A stretch of 7,431 nucleotides of DNA from CALXJM01 sp963930325 (GTDB lineage: Bacteria; Bacillota; Clostridia; TANB77; CAG-508), in the NCBI GenBank assembly GCA_963930325.1, contig CAWVME010000040.1, positions 1 through 7,431 on the forward strand. Reading direction: 5' to 3'. Of this stretch, positions 1-4,936 are shown in pieces. Under the pieces are notes generated by a model. That model did not search any database. It saw only the letters and a program-made list of their open reading frames with translations, and was not told the origin of the DNA. How positions within the stretch are numbered: position 1 is the first letter of the stretch; each line of letters opens with the position of its first letter. A program made the translations under genes and the position numbers.

Positions 1-233
1 ATGTATTTAATAGCAAGCCATATTAACATTACAACTGCAATTGCTGTTCCTATAATTTGTATTATTCCTATAATTTGATTTGACATATCACTTACTGCCT
101 TGCCTGCTCCTTTAGTTGTATCAACATTTCCTGTAAATCCACCTGGGTCTACACAAAGTGAAATTGTGGATAAAGAAATAATTGTTATTATTAATAGTAG
201 TGACATTATTATTTTTATATTTTTACTATTCAT
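1..233 (-). CDS. TrbC/VirB2-like pilin family protein, 3' end missing
   Basis: Only the first 77 codons are inside the window. The start is ATG at 233, preceded by a strong SD (AAAAGGAGG). Residues 1-27 look like a signal peptide: a short basic start (MNSKNIK) followed by a long Ile/Leu/Ser run. A short Gly/Thr/Asp-rich stretch (VDPGGFTGNVDTTKGAGKAV) comes next, then a hydrophobic helix from about residue 53, with IIQIIGTAIAVVMLIWLAIKY at the edge. Signal peptide, short polar linker and a Gly-containing IGxxIAVVMLxxLxIKY helix match the small TrbC/VirB2-like proteins common in clostridial genomes, which normally continue to a second membrane helix. VirB2/TrbC proteins are the pilin subunits of type IV secretion systems, but many clostridial homologues occur with no other secretion genes nearby, and none are seen here. 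Its own promoter and an upstream terminator isolate it from spo0E. The family call rests on remembered sequence pattern; a generic small membrane protein is the alternative. Confidence 0.7.
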   Translation of the reverse strand, partial: MNSKNIKIIMSLLLIITIISLSTISLCVDPGGFTGNVDTTKGAGKAVSDMSNQIIGIIQIIGTAIAVVMLIWLAIKY

Positions 234-263
234 AATTTTCTCCTCCTTTTACTACTTGCTTCA

Positions 264-292
264 ATTATACACTATTTTTTTATTCTTTGCAA
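264..292 (-). promoter_or_regulatory. Promoter of the VirB2-like gene
   Basis: On the minus strand there is a -35 TTGCAA (287-292), a 17-nt spacer rich in A, and a perfect -10 TATAAT (264-269). An A/T-rich tract lies upstream. The predicted transcript starts about 25 nt before the SD. This is the best sigma-A-type promoter in the window, and it lies just downstream of the terminator of the preceding gene, so the VirB2-like gene is probably transcribed alone and strongly. Confidence 0.7.
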
Positions 293-322
293 CAAATTTT
301 TACAAGTTTTTGTTTTAGGTTT

Positions 323-366
323 AAAAAAAGTAAAATTCACTAAAATTTAGGTGAATTTTACTTTTC
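323..366 (-). terminator. Rho-independent terminator after spo0E
   Basis: The arms 326-340 and 351-365 are perfectly complementary over 15 bp (AAAAGTAAAATTCAC and its reverse complement). The 10-nt loop can itself partly pair (TAAA with TTTA). Read on the minus strand, the hairpin runs into CTTTTTTTAAA, a proper T tract. The stem is A/T-rich but long. On the plus strand the trailing run is only CTTTTCT, so the main role is to end the leftward ymfF-ymfH-lgt-spo0E transcripts. Confidence 0.75.
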
Positions 367-368
367 TA

Positions 369-390
369 CAGTATAAATTTTTATATACTG
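369..390. repeat. Short inverted repeat in the spo0E 3' region
   Basis: CAGTATA (369-375) and TATACTG (384-390) form a 7-bp stem with an 8-nt A/T loop, between the spo0E stop codon and the long terminator hairpin. It lacks a T tract of its own on the minus strand, so it is not a convincing second terminator. It may stabilise the 3' end of the transcript or have no role. Confidence 0.35.
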
Positions 391-420
391 ATATACTTAT
401 TATAGGTTAGAATATGGCCA

Positions 421-615
421 TTATAATTCTGGCTTGTATTTTTTTATTCTCTTTTTTACTTTTTTTAAATTTGTTTCCATATACTGCATAGTATAATATT
501 TTGCAATTAGTTCATCTAGTTCAACACTAATGCGATATGTTTCGTTATAATCATTTCCTTCTAATATGCTTTTATTTAGTTTTTCTCTTAATTCGCATAT
601 TTGTTCATTTATCAT
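421..615 (-). CDS. Spo0E-like aspartyl-phosphate phosphatase
   Basis: This 64-residue protein carries the family signature SxELDxLI at residues 30-37 (SVELDELI), followed by a Tyr pair (AKYY). Two predicted amphipathic helices flank a short Gly/Asn/Asp turn at residues 20-24, which fits the two-helix Spo0E fold. Spo0E proteins remove the phosphate from response regulator Spo0A and so restrain entry into sporulation; paralogues such as YnzD and YisI act on the same target. They are cytoplasmic and usually 50-90 residues, so the length is normal. The ATG at 615 has an SD-like AAAGGGGTG about 5 nt upstream. The gene lies 115 nt after lgt with a clear promoter of its own (659-687) and ends before a strong terminator. 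Many clostridia carry several paralogues, so I give no specific gene name. The family call is firm; that Spo0A is its target here is inferred. Confidence 0.9.
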   Translation of the reverse strand: MINEQICELREKLNKSILEGNDYNETYRISVELDELIAKYYTMQYMETNLKKVKKRIKKYKPEL

Positions 616-658
616 ACTATCACCCCTTTGTTTCCATTTTTTCTTTTGTAGTAATATA

Positions 659-687
659 AAAATACCATAATTTTACAGCAAGGTCAA
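659..687 (-). promoter_or_regulatory. Promoter of the spo0E-like gene (extended -10)
   Basis: The -35 is TTGACC (682-687, five of six consensus bases), followed by a 17-nt spacer and TATTTT as -10 (659-664). TGG stands directly before the -10, giving the TGn extended -10 element that compensates for its weak match. The predicted start leaves a leader of about 40 nt. The promoter lies between lgt and spo0E, so spo0E can be expressed independently of the upstream genes. Confidence 0.6.
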
Positions 688-730
688 TAATTTTTCTTCT
701 TTTTTCTTATTTTTCGTATGTCATTTTTGT

Positions 731-1537
731 TTATTTTTCAGGGTTTGCATTTATTTTTCTCTGGCGATATTCTTTTTTTGACAGCAATATACTAAATACG
801 ACAAAAAGTGCCAAAGACAAAATTTGTGATATTCTTATGTTATATAACATTAAACTGTCAGTTCTGAGTGCTTCTATAAAAAATCTTGCTAATGAGTATA
901 AAATTAAATACAAGTATGTCGTTTTTCCATTAAATTTGTTTTTTGAATTTACTCGTGTTAATACAAAAAAAATTAAAAAATCCGCTACAGATTCATACAA
1001 AAAAGTCGGATGTACTTCCTTATATATTCCATTTTCTATAATTCCCATTCTCCAAGGTAATGTTGTTTCTGTTCCATAGGCTTCTACATTTATAAAATTT
1101 CCCCATCTTCCTATAGATTGCCCTAATGCTAAATATGGAGCAATATAATCTAATAGCAAAAGAAAATTTATATTTCTTTTTTTGCAAAAGAAATAGCAAG
1201 TAAGTGCTCCACCTATAATTCCTCCATAAATTGCAAGTCCGCCATCTTGTATATAAAAAATTTTCCATGGATTTTTAAAATAATAATCTCCTCTAAATAA
1301 GCAATAATATATTCTAGCGCATATTAGAGAAATAGGAATTAGATATAACATTAAATCTACCATGGTTTCAAATTTTATTTCCATTTTATTTCTTTTTTTG
1401 TAAAGAAATAAAAGAGCTATTATAAGTGCAGAAACTATAAAAATGGCATACCAATGTATGCCTATACTGCCTATAGAAAAGGCTATTCTATTTAAATTTA
1501 TTTTAATTCCAATTTCGGGGAAAGTGATGGTTTGCAT
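731..1537 (-). CDS. lgt: Prolipoprotein diacylglyceryl transferase
   Basis: Lgt is an integral membrane enzyme that moves diacylglyceryl from phosphatidylglycerol to the lipobox Cys of prolipoproteins, the first step of lipoprotein maturation. The 268-residue product has the expected hydrophobic segments and family blocks: GGLAIYGG (about 99-106, the Gram-positive form with Tyr where E. coli has His), the signature GRWGNFINVEAYG (from about 143, with Arg144 and Asn147 matching essential E. coli residues Arg143 and Asn146), HPTFLYES (176-183), and a C-terminal RFFIEALRTDSL block holding conserved Arg and Glu. I chose ATG at 1537, preceded by AGAAAGGA 12 nt upstream, over an in-frame TTG at 1564 that has no SD; homologues also begin close to the QTITFP segment. 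It lies 95 nt downstream of ymfH with no terminator between, so it is probably cotranscribed with it. Confidence 0.96.
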   Translation of the reverse strand: MQTITFPEIGIKINLNRIAFSIGSIGIHWYAIFIVSALIIALLFLYKKRNKMEIKFETMVDLMLYLIPISLICARIYYCLFRGDYYFKNPWKIFYIQDGGLAIYGGIIGGALTCYFFCKKRNINFLLLLDYIAPYLALGQSIGRWGNFINVEAYGTETTLPWRMGIIENGIYKEVHPTFLYESVADFLIFFVLTRVNSKNKFNGKTTYLYLILYSLARFFIEALRTDSLMLYNIRISQILSLALFVVFSILLSKKEYRQRKINANPEK

Positions 1538-1632
1538 TAAAATTAGAGTTCCTTTCTCTAGCAAATTCTATATAAAATTTACATAACACATGTAATCATA
1601 TTGTAATTTTGTTTTTAAGCTAATGTAATTAT

Positions 1633-2919
1633 TTATACTTTGGGTTTTACAATAGATAATACTTCTTTTTCTTCTAAAAGATATTGTTTTAGCACATTTT
1701 CTACACAATCTTTAGAAACTGCTTCATATTGTTCTAAATATCCAAAACTATTAATACCTTTAAAATAATCTGCTAAAAACATACGCGCAATATCGCCAAC
1801 ATCATTATATTCTTTTACATAGTTTCCATAAATTGTTTTTTTTGCTCTCTGAAATTCTTCTTCTGAAATTCCAGTTGTTTTATATTTTTCTACTTGTTTT
1901 TTCCACTCTTCCTCTACTTTTTCTGGATTATTAGATTGACCTGTAATCATAATATATGCATAGCTTTTTGAAAAATCAAATGATAAATCTGGTTCTGAAA
2001 GAAGTAATCCGTTTTCATATAATTTTTGGTATAATTCAGAGCTTTTCCCTATTAAAATATTTAACAAAATTTCGATAGCTATATGTTTTATTATTTTTCT
2101 TTCTTCAGTTTGTTCTGTTTCTTCTGGCATTTTGTATCCGATTACAAAAAGTGGTATACTTACCTCCATATTTTCTGTAATTATTTTTTTATTAATCTCT
2201 TCTGGTTCATTTGGATATATTCTTTTTATTTCACTCTGATTTTCTTTTTTTAATAGTCTTTTCTTTACTTCTTGTATTATTTTTTCTGGTTCAAAGTCTC
2301 CACATAATACCATTACCATATTTGATGGGTGGTAAAAAGTAGAATAGCATTTATAAAGTAATTTTTTATTAATTTTGCTAATAGTATCAATTGTTCCTGT
2401 TATATCTATTCGAATTGGATTTTTTTTATACATAGCTTGTAATGCATTTAAATATACTTTCCACGATGGATAATCGTCATACATCATAATTTCTTGTCCA
2501 ATAATGCCTTGCTCTTTTTGTACATTTTCGTCTGTAAAATAAGGGTGTTGTACATAGTCCATTAATTCATCTAATGCTTCATAAAAATTATCCGTGCATT
2601 CAAATAAATATGCTGTGTGGTCATTTGTAGTGTATGCATTTGCATTTACCCCTAATGCTGTTAATGTGTCCAAACTATTTGTTCCGTCTGATTGTTCAAA
2701 CATTTTATGCTCTAAAAAGTGAGCAATTCCATTAGGAACTTTGGTTATTTCTTTTTCTCCAGGTACAATAAATTCATTATCTACTGAGCCATAATTTGTT
2801 CCCCATATAACATATTTTTTTTGTGTTTCCTTTTTAGGAATTACCATAACCGTTAGTCCATTTTCTAATTTATCTATATACACTTTCTCTTTAACGCTTA
2901 AATTTTCTACAATTTGCAT
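1633..2919 (-). CDS. ymfH: M16 family zinc peptidase, YmfH-like (catalytic subunit)
   Basis: This 428-residue protein belongs to the insulinase-like M16 metallopeptidases. The inverted zinc motif HxxEH is HFLEH at residues 67-71, and a third ligand is expected at Glu143 in EQGIIGQEI, with the accompanying Glu136 seven residues earlier. The block NANAYTTNDHTAY (92-104) after the zinc site is typical of the family. The second half (from about 220) is the non-catalytic M16 repeat. Small bacterial M16 enzymes of this length work as homo- or heterodimers; here the partner is the ymfF-like gene immediately upstream, the same arrangement as ymfF-ymfH in Bacillus. The substrate is unknown. No signal peptide is visible, so it is probably cytoplasmic. 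The ATG at 2919 is the only plausible start, since an in-frame TAG lies five codons upstream, yet the only good SD is 29 nt away across a hairpin (separate entry). Confidence is lower for the symbol than for the family. Confidence 0.93.
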   Translation of the reverse strand: MQIVENLSVKEKVYIDKLENGLTVMVIPKKETQKKYVIWGTNYGSVDNEFIVPGEKEITKVPNGIAHFLEHKMFEQSDGTNSLDTLTALGVNANAYTTNDHTAYLFECTDNFYEALDELMDYVQHPYFTDENVQKEQGIIGQEIMMYDDYPSWKVYLNALQAMYKKNPIRIDITGTIDTISKINKKLLYKCYSTFYHPSNMVMVLCGDFEPEKIIQEVKKRLLKKENQSEIKRIYPNEPEEINKKIITENMEVSIPLFVIGYKMPEETEQTEERKIIKHIAIEILLNILIGKSSELYQKLYENGLLLSEPDLSFDFSKSYAYIMITGQSNNPEKVEEEWKKQVEKYKTTGISEEEFQRAKKTIYGNYVKEYNDVGDIARMFLADYFKGINSFGYLEQYEAVSKDCVENVLKQYLLEEKEVLSIVKPKV

Positions 2920-2930
2920 TTTAGTTTTAT

Positions 2931-2956
2931 GCTAGTAAATACTAGCGACCTCCTTT
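2931..2956 (-). promoter_or_regulatory. ymfH ribosome-binding site separated from its start by a hairpin
   Basis: The minus strand shows a nine-base SD, AAAGGAGGT (2948-2956). A perfect inverted repeat follows almost at once, GCTAGTA-TT-TACTAGC (2931-2946), then 11 nt to the ATG at 2919. Linear spacing from AGGAGG to ATG is 29 nt, far beyond the usual 5-10. If the stem folds, the effective spacing drops to about 13 nt. No ATG, GTG or TTG lies at a normal distance from this SD in the ymfH frame. Confidence 0.6.
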
Positions 2957-2966
2957 CTTGTTTATA

Positions 2967-4244
2967 TTAGTTTCTTAAAAAGTAAATCGAATTCATGGTA
3001 GTTTTATTAGCTATTTCTTCTACCTGCAATTTATTCACTTTTTGTATTTTTTCTTCGTATTCTTCAAAACTAATATTATACCCAGATAATTCTTGACCTA
3101 AATAATAGATGATAGAAGCATCTTGTTCTTCTTGCACTGTTTTTATAGAAGATATAATGTATTTTTTTGCACTTTGTAATTCTTCTTCAGAAAATTTTCC
3201 TTGTTTCATGTCTTCTAACTGTTCTTTTATAATTTGTAATGCTTTTTCATAATTTGGTATGTCTATTCCACATCTAATAAAAACATTATTTTTTTGCCTA
3301 ATATAGCTAGAACGTGTGCTATAAGCTAAATTTGCTTTTTCTCTTACATTTTGGAATAATTTTGAATTAGCACTGTCTCCTAAGATTGTATTGTATATGG
3401 AAATGGCAAATCTAGAGTCTGCTTTGTTTTCTAATACATCCATTCCAATAACTAATTTTCCTTGTGTTACATCTCTTTTTTCTTCTTGTATATTTACTTT
3501 TTGTGCTTTCTGTTTTATTGCTGTTTGCTCATTGTTTACGATATATTCTGCAGTTCTTTCCTGCAGATTTTTAAATTGTTCATTTTGTGAAATGATTTCT
3601 CTTACTTCTGCTATTTCAAAGTCTCCAGATATAAATATATCAATTTTAGATGTTTGAATTAATTTTAAATATTGCTCATATAAATTGTTTGCATCGATTT
3701 TATCTAATTCTTCTACATATCCATATTTATAAATTCCGTATGGTTCTTCTGGATACATGATTTCTATACAGCGGTTTAGTGCATATTGATCTTTATTATC
3801 TATTTTGCTTTCTATTATTTGTTTTAAATTTTGTTTTTCTCCATTTACATATTCTTCTTTAAATGCTCCATTTTCTATCACTGGTAAAAGGGCTACTTCA
3901 AAAAGTATCTGTATGCTTTTTTGCAAAATGCTTTCTTTTTCTGGCAAAAAATTATCATTAATTGTTTCTATATATAGTTTAATTATTTGATTATCCCCCA
4001 TTTTTTCAACACCAACATCAAAGCTGGCTCCATACATATTTTCTAGCTCTTTACTAATTTCCTCTTGATTTGCATGCTTTTGTGTTCCTCTACGTAAAAT
4101 TGCTGGTATTAAAGCATTTTGAGTAACAGTTTCTTTTTTTAGAGGTGTGGTTATAAAAATAGCTCCTATGTTTGTTTTAAATTGTTTTGTTTTTACATAA
4201 TGTACTTTAATTCCAGATTTTAATTCTTCTATTTTTTGTTCCAT
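2967..4244 (-). CDS. ymfF: M16-fold protein, YmfF-like (non-catalytic subunit)
   Basis: This 425-residue protein has the M16 two-repeat layout but lacks HxxEH: the aligned place reads IPAILRRGT, so it should not bind zinc there. The C-terminal half keeps the M16 substrate-binding hallmark, an Arg-Tyr pair in VREKANLAYSTRSSY (from about residue 300). This division of labour is that of heterodimeric M16 proteases, where one subunit supplies the zinc site and the other the R/Y element. The ymfH-like gene 47 nt downstream supplies the zinc site. No signal peptide or membrane segment is seen. I chose ATG at 4244, seven nt after GGGAGG; an in-frame TTG at 4259 overlaps that SD and is unlikely. A candidate promoter lies at 4274-4303, so ymfF is probably the first gene of a ymfF-ymfH-lgt unit. 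AlbF and other M16 subunits are alternatives, but no peptide antibiotic genes are nearby. Confidence 0.9.
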   Translation of the reverse strand: MEQKIEELKSGIKVHYVKTKQFKTNIGAIFITTPLKKETVTQNALIPAILRRGTQKHANQEEISKELENMYGASFDVGVEKMGDNQIIKLYIETINDNFLPEKESILQKSIQILFEVALLPVIENGAFKEEYVNGEKQNLKQIIESKIDNKDQYALNRCIEIMYPEEPYGIYKYGYVEELDKIDANNLYEQYLKLIQTSKIDIFISGDFEIAEVREIISQNEQFKNLQERTAEYIVNNEQTAIKQKAQKVNIQEEKRDVTQGKLVIGMDVLENKADSRFAISIYNTILGDSANSKLFQNVREKANLAYSTRSSYIRQKNNVFIRCGIDIPNYEKALQIIKEQLEDMKQGKFSEEELQSAKKYIISSIKTVQEEQDASIIYYLGQELSGYNISFEEYEEKIQKVNKLQVEEIANKTTMNSIYFLRN

Positions 4245-4273
4245 GTTCTTTCCTCCCAAATTCGTTTATTAGT

Positions 4274-4303
4274 ATTATGTGTATCTACTATTCTTTTATA
4301 CAA
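4274..4303 (-). promoter_or_regulatory. Candidate promoter for ymfF-ymfH-lgt
   Basis: In the 86-nt gap between the ATPase stop and the ymfF ATG, the minus strand has TTGTAT (4298-4303), an 18-nt spacer and CATAAT (4274-4279, five of six matches). The leader would be about 25 nt and end in the ymfF SD. The -35 is a moderate match. No terminator is seen in the gap, so read-through from the ATPase gene is also possible. Confidence 0.4.
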
Positions 4304-4330
4304 TGTAAATTGGCATATATGTATTTATGC

Positions 4331-4936
4331 TTATATCCATTCTTTATATTTTTTGATATATATTTTTTTTGCAAAGCTTGCTACTATACAATATAAGATG
4401 GTTACTGCAAATATCATTAATATATGCTGTCCCGCTATTGGGACTAGTCCTATTGCATTTCCTAAAGGAGTAAATGGCACTAAAATTCCTAATATAATTA
4501 ATAAACTTGATGATATATACACAGCTTTATTTGCATTACTTTCTATAAATGGTGTTTTGGCTGTTCTTATAATATGCATTCCTATTAAGTTAGAAACAAT
4601 ACTATATGTAAACCATATTGTTTGGAAGTGAGAAACATCTCTTACCATAAATACAAACCATAATGATATAAATACAATTAAATCAAAAAGTGAACTTACT
4701 GGTCCCATAAATAGCATAAATCTTTTTAAACTTTTCATATCCAATTTTTTTGGTTTTTCTAAAAGTTCTTTGTCTACATTGTCAAATGGTATTGTCATTT
4801 GACCAAAATCATATAATAATCCTTCTACTAATAACTGTATTGGTGTTTCTGGTAAAAAGGGTAAACACGCACTTGCTATAATTACTGATACAACCTCTCC
4901 AAAATTGAAACTTGTTGCCATTTTTATATATTTCAT
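4331..4936 (-). CDS. mgtA: MgtA-like P-type ATPase, C-terminal part (membrane helices M5-M10), out of frame with its N-terminal part
   Basis: This reading frame holds the last 201 residues of the ATPase that begins at 6938. It starts in helix M5 (MKYIKMATSFNFGEVVS) and continues through the M6 region (QLLVEGLLYDFGQ) and IPFDNVD, a block conserved in MgtA/MgtB magnesium ATPases, then four more hydrophobic segments to the stop. The ATG at 4936 is internal to the family alignment and has no properly spaced SD (GGAAGG is 18 nt away), so it is unlikely to be a true start. Reading this frame back to about 4960 restores GRRTFVNL, which joins directly to the N-terminal part after GVTE. Corrected for one base, the whole gene encodes 868 residues, normal for MgtA (898 in E. 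coli). In this part the M6 Asn of E. coli NLLYD is Gly, and the second Asn of M5 NFGN is Glu. Confidence 0.85.
   Translation of the reverse strand: MKYIKMATSFNFGEVVSVIIASACLPFLPETPIQLLVEGLLYDFGQMTIPFDNVDKELLEKPKKLDMKSLKRFMLFMGPVSSLFDLIVFISLWFVFMVRDVSHFQTIWFTYSIVSNLIGMHIIRTAKTPFIESNANKAVYISSSLLIILGILVPFTPLGNAIGLVPIAGQHILMIFAVTILYCIVASFAKKIYIKKYKEWI

Noticed and set aside
1538..1564. Longer lgt start at TTG 1564
   Set aside because: No SD precedes it; the ATG at 1537 has AGAAAGGA upstream and fits the usual Lgt N-terminus.
4245..4259. Longer ymfF start at TTG 4259
   Set aside because: The TTG overlaps the GGGAGG that is the SD for the ATG at 4244, so the shorter start is preferred.
4313..4330. 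Possible terminator after the mgtA-like gene (GCATA/TATGC stem)
   Set aside because: The stem is only 5 bp and is not followed by a T tract on the minus strand, so it does not support termination.
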